Shown: positions 1 to 7,795, numbered from the stretch's first letter. The stretch: 20,720 nucleotides of DNA from a bacterium (GCA_022616085.1 JAKEFN010000077.1:1-20720); one strand, 5' to 3'. Numbers and translations: made by a program. The notes: generated from the letters alone by a model not told the origin.

Positions 1-302
1 GAAAGCGAAGAATATTGTTGATATTTTGAGTCTTTCCGAGCCGTCGTTTGCAGCCCGCAACATGAATTCGCAGTAGTCAAGAGTTTTTGAACATGCTCTA
101 CGTCGAATTGAAGAGGTGTGTTTTTATTTTCAATCTCGTCCGCGGCGCGACCAACAAGATCGGAAAGCTCGGAACGAAAATTTTCTAATTTACCAGATTC
201 AATACCGTATATCCATATACAAGCACGAACTATAGAATGAATGTTGCGTTCGAGAACCATCCTGTCTATCTGTTTTTGCATCTCTTTACTTTCCGATTCC
301 AT
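1..302 (-). CDS. Hypothetical protein, C-terminus cut off by the window edge
   Basis: An open frame of 100 codons runs from ATG at 302 to the window edge with no stop. It begins MESESKEMQKQIDRMVLERN and continues with a mixed-charge, apparently soluble and mainly helical sequence; I see no membrane segment or catalytic motif and do not recognise the family. It starts 10 bp after the ligA stop codon on the same strand, so it is probably co-transcribed with ligA. An alternative start is the ATG at 281, which has an AAAGAG purine stretch directly upstream on the minus strand. Only the N-terminal part is visible, so no function is proposed. Confidence 0.6.
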   Translation of the reverse strand, partial: MESESKEMQKQIDRMVLERNIHSIVRACIWIYGIESGKLENFRSELSDLVGRAADEIENKNTPLQFDVEHVQKLLTTANSCCGLQTTARKDSKYQQYSSL

Positions 303-312
303 ATTTTTTATA

Positions 313-2322
313 CTACGCGCTTTCAAGGATATTTGCAAATCCGCTCTCGTCTATAATCTTCACCCCAAGCTTCTTCGCTTCATCATATTTTGATCCCGGG
401 TTTTCGCCCGCGACACAATAGCTTGTATTTTTTGAAACCGACGAATTGACGTCTCCGCCAAGCGCTTTGATTTTTTTCTTCGCATCATCGCGCGGGATGC
501 TTAGCGTGCCTGTAAAGACGAAAGATAGGCCGGCAAGAGGCAGCTTCCCTGTTTTCTCTGTCTTGCGCACATGCACATGCCGCAAAAGCCTTTTGACAAG
601 CTCTTTGTTTTCATGCTCGCGAAACCACGCAAAAACCGATCTCCCTACAATCTCTCCAATGCCATAGATGCCGACCAGCTCTTCTTCGCTCGCATTTTCT
701 ATTCTTTCAAGCGTTCCGAAATACCCCGCCAAATCTTCGGCAGTCTCTTCCCCGACGTTCGGAATAGAAAGAGAAACAAGAAAACGAGGGAGCGATATGG
801 CGCGCCGCGCGTCAATCGCCTTTATGAGATTCTCCGCGCTTTTTTCCGCGAAACGAGGGAGCGATGCCAAATCGCCCACTTTCAAGGTAAAAATGTCGTC
901 AAAATTCGCTATAAGATTATGCTCCATAAGAAGGTCGATATTTTTTGGCCCAAGATGCTCTATATCAAACGCATGCTTTCCGGCAAAATGGTACAATTTC
1001 CGCTTAAGCTGGGCGAGAGACTTCTTATTGACACAGCGCCATGCCGCCTCGCCCGAAACCCGCTCGATACGCCCGTCTCCGCCGCATGCCGCGACGCGCC
1101 GCGGGAAGCGGAAGGATTTTGCCTCGCGCGGACGCAACTCTTTGACTACGCCGACAATGTCCGGTATAACATCTCCCGCTTTCTGCATAATGACCGTATC
1201 GCCGATGCGGACGTCAAGCCTCTTAATCTCATCTTCATTATGAAGCGTCGCGCGGGAAACCGTGGATCCGGCAACAGACACCGGACGAAGCACGGCCACA
1301 GGCGTAATGATGCCAGTGCGTCCGACCTGCATGACAATATCTTCGAGCACCGTGGTCGTCTGCTCTGCGGGAAATTTATAGGCAATGGCGAACCGCGGCG
1401 CCTTGCCCGTATACCCCAATATCTCCTGGGAACGCTTCTCGTCAACCTTTATGACGATTCCGTCGATAAGATAGCTTTGCTTGTCCGCTTTCTTTTTCCA
1501 TTCTCTCCAAAATGCGGAAACCTCGGAGATGCTCTTGCAATGCGCATAATGCGCGTTCACCTTAAAACCAAGATCTCGAAGAAACGCGAGCTCTTCGGTC
1601 TGGGTATCGGGAATACCCGCTTCGCTCCGCGCCACATCGTAGATATACGAATCGAGCTTCCGCGAAGCCGCGACCTTCGGATCAAGCTGTCTTATCGATC
1701 CCGCGGCGGCGTTGCGCGGATTTGCAAAAAGGGGCTCTCCCGCCTTCGCGCGCGCGCGATTAAGCTCTTTCAAGCCCTCTTTGTTCATCCAAATTTCCCC
1801 CTCAACAATAATATCAATGTCCTTTTTGAGCCGAAGCGGCACGGACTCTATAGTCTTCACATTGAGAGTAACATCTTCTCCGACAATGCCGTCCCCGCGC
1901 GTCGCGGCAACGGCAAGCACGCCTTTTTCGTATGTAAGAACAACCTTGAGCCCGTCAATCTTAAGCTCTGCGGTATACGTTGGGCGTTTTGACGATGAGT
2001 CGCTCCCCCGAAGAATTCGAAGGACCCGCTCCTCAAAAGAGAGAAGTTCCTCTTCGTTGAAGCAGTCATTGAAGGACCACTGCGGGACTTCGTGTTTCAC
2101 TTTTTTGAACGCGGGCAGAGGCTTCCCTGCCACTCTCTGCGACGGCGAATCGGAGGTAATAATTGACGGATATTCTTCCTCGAGAAGCGTAAGCTCGTGC
2201 TTGAGCGAATCGAGCGCGGCGGGCGAAATAAGATGCCGATCAAGCACATGCTCGGCATAGCGATAGCGATCTATCGCTTTTTTGAGCTTCTCATACCGCT
2301 CATGCACGGAGTGGGGAATCAT
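313..2322 (-). CDS. ligA: NAD-dependent DNA ligase LigA
   Basis: Seals nicks in duplex DNA during replication and repair, using NAD+ as AMP donor. With the start chosen here the protein has 669 residues, normal for the family. Visible in order: N-terminal Ia-type region, adenylation domain with the KxDG nucleotidyl-lysine motif (ELKIDG, Lys about 121), the RGDGIVGEDVT segment, OB fold, zinc-finger region, helix-hairpin-helix repeats (PRFAEKSAENL, IPNVGEETAEDL, IYGIGEIVG) and a C-terminal BRCT domain (LSFVFTGTL). Two of four expected zinc-finger cysteines are missing: the CxxC position reads VAAC and the last cysteine is Ser (CVNKKS). ATG 2322 is preferred over the in-frame ATG at 2349, which lies upstream of an extended -10 box that would drive the gene. 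The identification is secure; loss of zinc binding is inferred. Confidence 0.96.
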   Translation of the reverse strand: MIPHSVHERYEKLKKAIDRYRYAEHVLDRHLISPAALDSLKHELTLLEEEYPSIITSDSPSQRVAGKPLPAFKKVKHEVPQWSFNDCFNEEELLSFEERVLRILRGSDSSSKRPTYTAELKIDGLKVVLTYEKGVLAVAATRGDGIVGEDVTLNVKTIESVPLRLKKDIDIIVEGEIWMNKEGLKELNRARAKAGEPLFANPRNAAAGSIRQLDPKVAASRKLDSYIYDVARSEAGIPDTQTEELAFLRDLGFKVNAHYAHCKSISEVSAFWREWKKKADKQSYLIDGIVIKVDEKRSQEILGYTGKAPRFAIAYKFPAEQTTTVLEDIVMQVGRTGIITPVAVLRPVSVAGSTVSRATLHNEDEIKRLDVRIGDTVIMQKAGDVIPDIVGVVKELRPREAKSFRFPRRVAACGGDGRIERVSGEAAWRCVNKKSLAQLKRKLYHFAGKHAFDIEHLGPKNIDLLMEHNLIANFDDIFTLKVGDLASLPRFAEKSAENLIKAIDARRAISLPRFLVSLSIPNVGEETAEDLAGYFGTLERIENASEEELVGIYGIGEIVGRSVFAWFREHENKELVKRLLRHVHVRKTEKTGKLPLAGLSFVFTGTLSIPRDDAKKKIKALGGDVNSSVSKNTSYCVAGENPGSKYDEAKKLGVKIIDESGFANILESA

Positions 2323-2339
2323 AATAGTAAGTAATAGAT

Positions 2340-2348
2340 AGTATACCA
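2340..2348 (-). promoter_or_regulatory. Extended -10 promoter of ligA
   Basis: The minus strand reads TGGTATACT, an extended -10 (TGnTATAnT type). No clear -35 is seen, as is usual for extended -10 promoters. Transcription should start near 2333, only about 10 nt before ATG 2322, which supports that start. Confidence 0.6.
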
Positions 2349-2368
2349 TGGGAGTGCATTTCTTGTTC

Positions 2369-2397
2369 TTGCCCCGCGAAGCATTTCGGTCTAGAAT
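2369..2397 (+). promoter_or_regulatory. Promoter of cfa
   Basis: TTGCCC (2369-2374), a 17-bp spacer, then TAGAAT (2392-2397). The predicted transcription start is near 2404, leaving a leader of about 6 nt before ATG 2410 and no room for a Shine-Dalgarno site. It lies back to back with the ligA promoter in a short divergent intergenic region. Confidence 0.6.
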
Positions 2398-2409
2398 AAA
2401 ATCATCTCA

Positions 2410-3531
2410 ATGGCGCATAATTCCGCAAAAAAAATTATCAAGGAAATGCTCGCGCACGCAGACGTTGCCATAGACGGGAGCAACTCTTGGGATATCGCCG
2501 TACATGACGAACGCCTGTATACGCGCGTCATGCGGAAAGGCACTATCGGGCTTGGCGAAGCCTATATGGACGGCTGGTGGGACGCACCGGCGCTTGATGA
2601 ATTCTTTTACCGCGTTACCAAAGCGGATCTCTCGAAAAAAATACCCATAAGCCCCCTTCTGCTTTTTTGGTTTATAAGCCAGCGAGTGTTGAATCCCCAG
2701 AGAATATCGCGCGCCTTTACGGTCGGCGAGAAGCATTATGATCTCGGAAACGATCTCTACAAAGCGATGCTTGACCGGCGCATGGTATATACATGCGGAT
2801 ATTTCAAAAATACCGAAGATCTCGACGAGGCGCAGGAAGCGAAGCTCGATCTTTCATGCAAAAAAGTAGGGCTCAAACGGGGAATGCGCATCCTTGATAT
2901 CGGTTGCGGTTGGGGAAGTTTCGCAAAATTCGCCGCAGAAAAATACGGCGTCTCCGTGGTTGGCATTACCGTCTCGAAAGAACAAGCGAAGCTCGCGGAA
3001 AAAGAGTGCGAAGGGCTCCCCATTGAAATTAAGGTAATGGACTATCGGAATATAATCGGATCGTTCGATGCCATTGTGTCGCTCGGCATGTTCGAACATG
3101 TCGGTTTCAAAAATTACCGCACCTATATGCAGGCGGCGGAACGGGTTCTCAAGGATGACGGCCTTTTCTTGCTTCACACTATTGGAAACCAAGTGACTCG
3201 AAAAGCCGGAGACCCTTGGGTCGAAAAATACATCTTTCCGAACTCAATGCTCCCTTCCATCGCACAGATTGGCGCATCGATAGAAGGGTTGTTTCTTATC
3301 GAAGACCTCCATAACTTCGGCGCGGATTACGACAAGACGCTCATGGCGTGGCACAGAAATTTCATCGCGCATTGGCCGGAACTCCAGAGCGCGTATGACG
3401 AGCGGTTCTTCCGCATGTGGGCATACTTCCTTCTCTCCTTCGCCGGATCGTTCCGTTCGCGCAAAAACGAGCTTTGGCAAATTGTTCTCTCCAAAAAGGG
3501 CGTCCCGGGAGGATATCAATCGGTCCGATAA
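2410..3531 (+). CDS. cfa: Cyclopropane-fatty-acyl-phospholipid synthase
   Basis: Transfers a methylene group from S-adenosylmethionine to cis double bonds of membrane phospholipid acyl chains. At 373 residues it is close to the E. coli enzyme (382). The SAM-binding motif I is LDIGCGWGS (about 162-170). Residues matching the known E. coli active site are visible: Cys129 in YTCGYF, Glu229 in MFEHVG, His256 in LLHTIG and Tyr307 in GADYDKTLMAW. The N-terminal lipid-binding part (RKGTIGLGEAYMDGWW) is complete. The metK gene in this window would supply its cofactor. In an organism of this type the substrate lipids are probably scavenged from a host or neighbours; that is inference. Start ATG 2410 fits the promoter just upstream. 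Confidence 0.95.
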   Translation: MAHNSAKKIIKEMLAHADVAIDGSNSWDIAVHDERLYTRVMRKGTIGLGEAYMDGWWDAPALDEFFYRVTKADLSKKIPISPLLLFWFISQRVLNPQRISRAFTVGEKHYDLGNDLYKAMLDRRMVYTCGYFKNTEDLDEAQEAKLDLSCKKVGLKRGMRILDIGCGWGSFAKFAAEKYGVSVVGITVSKEQAKLAEKECEGLPIEIKVMDYRNIIGSFDAIVSLGMFEHVGFKNYRTYMQAAERVLKDDGLFLLHTIGNQVTRKAGDPWVEKYIFPNSMLPSIAQIGASIEGLFLIEDLHNFGADYDKTLMAWHRNFIAHWPELQSAYDERFFRMWAYFLLSFAGSFRSRKNELWQIVLSKKGVPGGYQSVR

Positions 3532-3542
3532 TGCGCGCCCCC

Positions 3543-3570
3543 TTGCAAAACAAAAAAATATCCTTATACT
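3543..3570 (+). promoter_or_regulatory. Promoter of rpsA, with an overlapping inverted repeat
   Basis: TTGCAA (3543-3548), a 16-bp spacer, then TATACT (3565-3570). A perfect 7-bp inverted repeat, TATCCTT (3559-3565) and AAGGATA (3572-3578), brackets the -10 box and could be an operator. Transcription from here would leave a leader of about 90 nt before rpsA. Confidence 0.6.
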
Positions 3571-3598
3571 AAAGGATACTTATTTATCAGTTTAAATT

Positions 3599-3655
3599 CT
3601 TCGGCTAAACCCGCTTCTTCATAAAATTCGGCAAGAGCGAAGCGGAACCGAGGGG
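3599..3655 (+). promoter_or_regulatory. Structured 5' leader of rpsA
   Basis: The leader can fold into an inner stem CCGCTTC (3611-3617) with GAAGCGG (3639-3645) and an outer stem CTTCGG (3599-3604) with CCGAGG (3648-3653, one G-U pair). The outer stem covers part of the only purine-rich stretch before the start codon, AGGGG at 3651-3655. The T-run at 3658-3664 is too far from the stem for a normal terminator. S1 is known to repress its own translation in E. coli, so an autoregulatory leader is plausible here. Confidence 0.45.
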
Positions 3656-3668
3656 TGTTTTTTTATAT

Positions 3669-4895
3669 ATGGACACAGACGCAATAACATCAAAATTAGC
3701 GGCTCTTCTGAAAATCCCCGCAAATTCAAATGACGCGGAGGTTAGCGAAAAAACAGAAGTAAAAGAAAAAGAAATCCCGCAAAACACAGCAAAGGGGGGA
3801 AAGCATGATGCCAGAAACAATGCCATCGTGCAAAAGCTTATTGTGGAAACTCCTGCCCCGCCGCGGGCTGAAGATCTCGTTGAAGGAACGGCGATACTTC
3901 ATGAACGATCTGCGCTTTATGTTGATCTCGGGCCATTCGGCACGGGCATCATTTACGGAAAGGAGTTCAATAATGCACGGGATGTCATCAACAAAATCCA
4001 AATCGGAGACATGATAACGGCGAAAGTCGTTGAACCCGAAAATGAAAATGGCTATGTGGAGCTTTCTCTCAAAGAGGCGCGGCAGGCCATTATCTGGAAC
4101 GACGCGGAAAGCGCGGTCAAAAATAAAACCGTCTTTGATATACCCGTAAAAGAAGCGAACAAGGGCGGGCTTATTCTCGAATGGAAAGGCATTCAAGGAT
4201 TTCTCCCCGCCTCGCAACTCAAGACCGAACATTATCCTCGCGTCGAAGACGGTGATAAAGATAAAATTCTTGAGGAATTGAAAAAACTCGTCGGCGTTCG
4301 GCTTTCCGTTTCTCTTATCGCGGCCGTTCCGAAAGAAAACAAGCTGATATTCTCGGAAAAAGAGGGCACAAGCACGGACAAAGAGCGGGTGCTTGAGAAA
4401 TATCATATAGGCGACATGCTTGAGGGCGAAGTAACCGGCGCGGTTGATTTTGGCGTTTTTGTCAAACTTGAGGATGGCGTCGAGGGATTGGTTCATATCT
4501 CCGAGATGGACTGGGCGCTCGTCGAAAACCCGAAAGGAGTATTCAAGGTGGGAGAAAAAGTGAATGTCAAAATAATTGATATAAAAGAAGGCAAAATATC
4601 GCTCTCCATCAAGATGCTCAAAGAAAATCCCTGGAACAATGCGCGCGCCAAATATAAAAAAGGCGATCGCGTCAAAGGCGTGGTAATCAAATACAATCCG
4701 CACGGCGCGCTTGTCTCCATCGAAGAAGGAGTTGCGGGACTGGTGCACATATCTGAATTCGGTTCAGACGCAAAACTCCATGAAGAGCTTGGGCTCGGGA
4801 AGACATACGAATTTACCATAACTCTTTTTGAGCCGAATGAAAGCCGCATGACACTCTCATTCAAGAAACCGGAATCCGCAAAAAAAGTGGCATAA
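3669..4895 (+). CDS. rpsA: 30S ribosomal protein S1 (four S1 domains)
   Basis: RNA-binding protein of the small ribosomal subunit that helps mRNA binding and unfolding at initiation. It has 408 residues with four S1 (OB-fold) repeats at roughly 67-136, 152-230, 246-317 and 330-400. Repeats 3 and 4 are the most typical (GEVTGAVDFGVFVKLEDGVE, GLVHISEM; GVVIKYNPHGALVSIEEGVA, GLVHISEF). The first two are divergent, as in ribosome-binding domains of S1. A lysine- and glutamate-rich linker fills residues 20-65. Most Gammaproteobacteria have six repeats; four is common in Firmicutes and small genomes. The gene has its own promoter and structured leader and ends 1 bp from the convergent pth gene. No strong Shine-Dalgarno precedes ATG 3669. 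Confidence 0.93.
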   Translation: MDTDAITSKLAALLKIPANSNDAEVSEKTEVKEKEIPQNTAKGGKHDARNNAIVQKLIVETPAPPRAEDLVEGTAILHERSALYVDLGPFGTGIIYGKEFNNARDVINKIQIGDMITAKVVEPENENGYVELSLKEARQAIIWNDAESAVKNKTVFDIPVKEANKGGLILEWKGIQGFLPASQLKTEHYPRVEDGDKDKILEELKKLVGVRLSVSLIAAVPKENKLIFSEKEGTSTDKERVLEKYHIGDMLEGEVTGAVDFGVFVKLEDGVEGLVHISEMDWALVENPKGVFKVGEKVNVKIIDIKEGKISLSIKMLKENPWNNARAKYKKGDRVKGVVIKYNPHGALVSIEEGVAGLVHISEFGSDAKLHEELGLGKTYEFTITLFEPNESRMTLSFKKPESAKKVA

Positions 4896-4896
4896 G

Positions 4897-5493
4897 CTAT
4901 TTCGTATTCCCCTCCATCATAGCGCGCTCGAGGCCGCTTTCAACAAAAATACCAAGCACGGCATCCGCCCTCTTTGAGACTTTATTGAGAATATCGCGCT
5001 CCTTTGGCTTGAAAGTTCCAAGTATATGCGCCTCGACGGCGGCCTCTCCTTTCGGTTTTTTAATTTTTCCAGAGGGCGAGGTCGGCGCGATACCGACGCG
5101 AATGCGGACAAACGCCTTGGTGCGGATGTTTCGAATGATTGATTCGAGGCCTTTATGTCCGCCGGAGCCCCTGTTCCATGAGACTTTCAACGCGCCAATA
5201 GGGAGATCAATGTCATCATAAACGACAACAAGGCCTTTCGCCTTGTCCGCGCTTGTTATAATGGACGAGAGGATTTTCCCCGAATTATTCATGAAATTGT
5301 CCGGGAGAAGAAGCGTTAGGGAGTGTTTTCCTATTTTCCCTTTTGAAATGAGCGCGCGGCATTTTTTATCAGTCTCCCATTCCGAAAAACTGCGCGCGCG
5401 GCGCATATGCTCCAAAACAATCCGTCCCGTATTATGCCGCGTATCGGCATACTCATCTCCGGGATTTCCAAGGCCAACAATAATATAGTTCAT
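4897..5493 (-). CDS. pth: Peptidyl-tRNA hydrolase
   Basis: Releases peptides from prematurely dropped peptidyl-tRNA so the tRNA can be recycled. The protein has 198 residues. The N-terminal signature GLGNPGDEYADTRHNTG carries Asn10 and the catalytic His20; FMNNSG gives Asn69 and VYDDIDLP gives Asp94. The position of E. coli Asn114 (GGHNG) is Lys here (GGHKG), a change in a substrate-binding residue. The start at 5493 is chosen because MNYIIVGLGNPG is the usual Pth N-terminus and because a -10 box ends 7 nt upstream; an upstream in-frame ATG at 5523 would precede that promoter. Its 3' end lies 1 bp from the rpsA stop codon, tail to tail. Confidence 0.95.
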   Translation of the reverse strand: MNYIIVGLGNPGDEYADTRHNTGRIVLEHMRRARSFSEWETDKKCRALISKGKIGKHSLTLLLPDNFMNNSGKILSSIITSADKAKGLVVVYDDIDLPIGALKVSWNRGSGGHKGLESIIRNIRTKAFVRIRVGIAPTSPSGKIKKPKGEAAVEAHILGTFKPKERDILNKVSKRADAVLGIFVESGLERAMMEGNTK

Positions 5494-5500
5494 TGATTCC

Positions 5501-5506
5501 AGTATA
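5501..5506 (-). promoter_or_regulatory. -10 box of pth, placed for a leaderless mRNA
   Basis: TATACT on the minus strand ends 7 nt before ATG 5493, so the predicted transcription start is at or next to the A of the start codon. No convincing -35 is seen. It follows directly after a terminator on the same strand, so pth is likely its own unit. Confidence 0.5.
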
Positions 5507-5521
5507 AACCAAATCGGCGGC

Positions 5522-5546
5522 AAAAAAAAACGGCCGAAGCCGCTTT
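5522..5546 (-). terminator. Intrinsic terminator
   Basis: On the minus strand: a GC stem closed by a TTCG tetraloop (GGC-TTCG-GCC core, extended by A-T and one G-T pair) followed by nine T. It lies 11 bp after the stop codon of the 33-residue reading frame and just before the pth promoter, so it needs a minus-strand transcript coming from 5557 or beyond. Confidence 0.8.
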
Positions 5547-5556
5547 GAAAAATGAA

Positions 5557-5658
5557 TTATCTGGATTGCGTCTGCAGAGATTCGTCTGCCTCAATGCTTA
5601 TACGCGCGTCATGCTTGACCCTCCGAAACCGTTTGGGTAGCACCACGCTCATCGGCAT
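5557..5658 (-). CDS. Probable 33-residue basic protein
   Basis: ATG 5658 to TAA 5557 encodes MPMSVVLPKRFRRVKHDARI followed by SIEADESLQTQSR. The first half is strongly basic and the second acidic and polar. I do not recognise a family. The case for a real gene rests on context: a well-formed intrinsic terminator sits 11 bp after its stop on the same strand, and nothing else on this strand between lepB and pth would need that terminator. Translation could instead start at the second ATG (5652). No convincing promoter was found; a weak GATACT lies near 5712-5717. The alternative is a small non-coding RNA of about 100-180 nt ending at the same terminator. Confidence 0.4.
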   Translation of the reverse strand: MPMSVVLPKRFRRVKHDARISIEADESLQTQSR

Positions 5659-5690
5659 TTTGCAAACAAAACATCAAACATGCATGCGTT

Positions 5691-5718
5691 TTGCCTTTTT
5701 ATTTTTTTGTAGTATCAT
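5691..5718 (+). promoter_or_regulatory. Promoter of lepB, placed for a leaderless mRNA
   Basis: TTGCCT (5691-5696), a 16-bp spacer, then TATCAT (5713-5718). The -10 box ends 6 nt before ATG 5725, so transcription should begin at about the start codon itself. No Shine-Dalgarno is present. Confidence 0.6.
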
Positions 5719-5724
5719 TACTCC

Positions 5725-6306
5725 ATGCATGAAGACAAAGAAGAGGGGTTTGAAGAAAAAACAACAGCCCGAGGACTTATATGGGAGACGATAAAGTTTG
5801 CGGTCGTAGCGGCGCTCATCGTCATACCGGTTCGAACCCTCATAGCCCAGCCGTTTATCGTAAGCGGCGATTCCATGAAGCCGACGTTTGAAAGCGCGGA
5901 CTATCTTATAGTCGATCAAATCTCCTATCGCTTCATCGAGCCGGAACGCGGAGACGTCATCGTGTTCCGCTATCCCCGCGACCCGGGCACTTTTTTCATA
6001 AAACGCATCGTAGGACTTCCCAATGAAACAATCGAGGTCAGAGAAGGAAAAGTTTTTATAACAGAAAACGAAACAAGCATACATGAAATAACCGAGCCGT
6101 ATATACAATACCAATCGAGCGACTCATCAAAAATGACTCTTGGAGAAGGCGAGTATTTCGTCATGGGAGACAACAGAAGCGCGAGCTCTGATTCGCGCGT
6201 TTGGGGGCCGCTTCCGAAAAAAAACATAACCGGACGAGCGCTTCTCCGCCTCTTTCCCATAGATGCAGTTGCCTTATTCCCGGGCGACTATGAGATAATT
6301 TTTTGA
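5725..6306 (+). CDS. lepB: Signal peptidase I
   Basis: Membrane-anchored serine protease that removes signal peptides from exported proteins. It has 193 residues: a short charged N-terminus, one membrane segment (about 22-42, FAVVAALIVIPVRTLIAQPF), then the catalytic domain on the outer face. The Ser/Lys dyad is visible as Ser50 in SGDSMKPT and Lys93 in FIKRIVGLP. The conserved box GDNRSASSDSR-WGPL is complete. The stop codon overlaps the -35 box of the hisS promoter. Start ATG 5725 fits the promoter position; an in-frame alternative is not needed. Confidence 0.96.
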   Translation: MHEDKEEGFEEKTTARGLIWETIKFAVVAALIVIPVRTLIAQPFIVSGDSMKPTFESADYLIVDQISYRFIEPERGDVIVFRYPRDPGTFFIKRIVGLPNETIEVREGKVFITENETSIHEITEPYIQYQSSDSSKMTLGEGEYFVMGDNRSASSDSRVWGPLPKKNITGRALLRLFPIDAVALFPGDYEIIF

Positions 6307-6331
6307 CCGAGCGGGTGCAAGCTGTCATACT
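6303..6331 (+). promoter_or_regulatory. Promoter of hisS
   Basis: TTGACC (6303-6308), a 17-bp spacer, then CATACT (6326-6331). The -35 box overlaps the lepB stop codon. Predicted transcription starts near 6338, giving a leader of about 27 nt. Confidence 0.5.
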
Positions 6332-6364
6332 GTATAAGCAACAGGGCGCGGACGATACGATTCT

Positions 6365-7795
6365 ATGACTTCCACACAAAAAATAAAAACGCCAAGAGAA
6401 ATAAAAGAACCCCCGCTTTCTCCCAAAGGAATGCGGGATCTCATGGGCGACGAATATTTTGCTTTTCAGGGTTTTTTTGAAAAAGCTTCCGAGATCGCTC
6501 TCTATTACGGCTTCAGGCCGATAGAAACCCCTATTCTCGAGAGATCGGAGCTTTTTCTTCGCGGCATCGGAGAGGATACGGATATCGTCGAAAAAGAAAT
6601 GTATACGCTCAAAACAAAAGGCGGCGATCAGCTTGTGATGCGCCCGGAGGGAACGGCGGGTGTCATGCGCGCGTATATCGAAAAAGGCATGCGCCAGCTT
6701 CCCCAGCCGGTCATGCTCTACTACGGCGGACAATTTTTCCGCCACGAGAAGCCCCAGAAAGGACGATACCGCGAATTCCGCCAATTCGGGATGGAAATAA
6801 TCGGGACAAAGAAAAGCATCGCTGATGCCATGATTATCCGCGCCGCAGTCCTTATCCTTGCCGAGGTCGGGATCGGAGACGTATGCGTTTTTATAAATTC
6901 AATCGGAGACAAAGAATCCCGCGCAAACTTTATAAAAGAACTCGCGCATTATTATCGGAAGCATATAAACGATCTCTGCCAAGACTGCAAACGGAGGATC
7001 CGCGTGAATCCCCTCCGTCTTCTCGATTGCAAAAATCCCAAATGCAAAGAATACAAAAAAGACGCTCCCGAAATCCTCTCCTATCTTTCCGATGAGTCAA
7101 AAAGGCATTTCAAGGAAGTGCTTGAATATCTGGAAGCTCAAAATATCCGCTATCGAATAAATCCGACACTCGTCCGCGGCATCGATTATTATTCGGAAAC
7201 TGTTTTTGAAGTCGTGAAGGGCGATTGCGAAGAAGTCGCATCGGATTCGGACAGTCCGGACAGTGAAGAAAAGCTCGTAAAGGCTGAAGAAAAAAACAAA
7301 CGAACCGAGAAAGAAGAAAAAGAGCCTTCTGAACTCTATGCGGAAGATGTCGGGCTTGCGCTCGCCGGAGGAGGGCGTTACGACTATCTTGCGCGCGCAA
7401 TAGGAAGCAAAAAAGACATTTCCGGAGTCGGCATGTCGATCGGCGTGGATCGTATTATCACTCCGGAACGCATGAAGAAACTCCATCCGAGAATTCTTCG
7501 GAAGCCGAAAATATATTTCATCCAGCTTGGCTTTGAAGCGAAACTCAAGAGTCTAAACGTCATTGAAATACTACGCGAAGCGCGCATTCCCATCATGCAT
7601 TCTCTCGGGAAAGACAGTCTTTCGGGACAGCTTGCCATCGCGGAGAGAATGGATGTCCCCTATGCGCTTATTTTCGGGCAAAAAGAAGCGATAGACGACA
7701 CAGTCATCGTCCGAAACATGAAAAATAGATCCCAATCAATCGTGCCAATCGGCAAACTCGCGGCTCATTTGAAAAAAATGAAACAAAACTTTTGA
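6365..7795 (+). CDS. hisS: Histidyl-tRNA synthetase
   Basis: Class II synthetase that charges tRNA-His. Visible: the N-terminal PKGMRDL signature (20-26), motif 2 region (LYYGGQFFRHEKPQKGRYRE, about 118-137), the histidine-specific motifs LVRGIDYYSETVFE (269-282, with Arg271) and GGGRYDYL (335-342), and the C-terminal anticodon-binding domain from about 381. A CQDC and DCKNPKC cysteine set (205-227) is found in many bacterial HisRS. At 476 residues it is longer than the usual 420 or so; the extra length is a charged, low-complexity insert at about 286-328 (SDSDSPDSEEKL, then lysine- and glutamate-rich) between the two histidine motifs. The reading frame is intact across it. Confidence 0.96.
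   Translation: MTSTQKIKTPREIKEPPLSPKGMRDLMGDEYFAFQGFFEKASEIALYYGFRPIETPILERSELFLRGIGEDTDIVEKEMYTLKTKGGDQLVMRPEGTAGVMRAYIEKGMRQLPQPVMLYYGGQFFRHEKPQKGRYREFRQFGMEIIGTKKSIADAMIIRAAVLILAEVGIGDVCVFINSIGDKESRANFIKELAHYYRKHINDLCQDCKRRIRVNPLRLLDCKNPKCKEYKKDAPEILSYLSDESKRHFKEVLEYLEAQNIRYRINPTLVRGIDYYSETVFEVVKGDCEEVASDSDSPDSEEKLVKAEEKNKRTEKEEKEPSELYAEDVGLALAGGGRYDYLARAIGSKKDISGVGMSIGVDRIITPERMKKLHPRILRKPKIYFIQLGFEAKLKSLNVIEILREARIPIMHSLGKDSLSGQLAIAERMDVPYALIFGQKEAIDDTVIVRNMKNRSQSIVPIGKLAAHLKKMKQNF

Noticed and set aside
571..1992. Long plus-strand open frame of 473 codons opposite ligA
   Set aside because: It lies wholly antisense to ligA, whose domains are clear. Its product has no recognisable motif and is rich in Arg and Ser, as expected for the complement of a GC-biased gene.
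3726..4748. Minus-strand open frame of 340 codons opposite rpsA
   Set aside because: Antisense to the four S1 repeats. The Phe-rich product is the complement of Lys and Glu codons and shows no domain.
5557..5658. Assigning the 33-residue frame to a known small ribosomal protein
   Set aside because: It is basic at the N-terminus but does not match the L34, L36, S22 or THX sequences I know, so no family was named.
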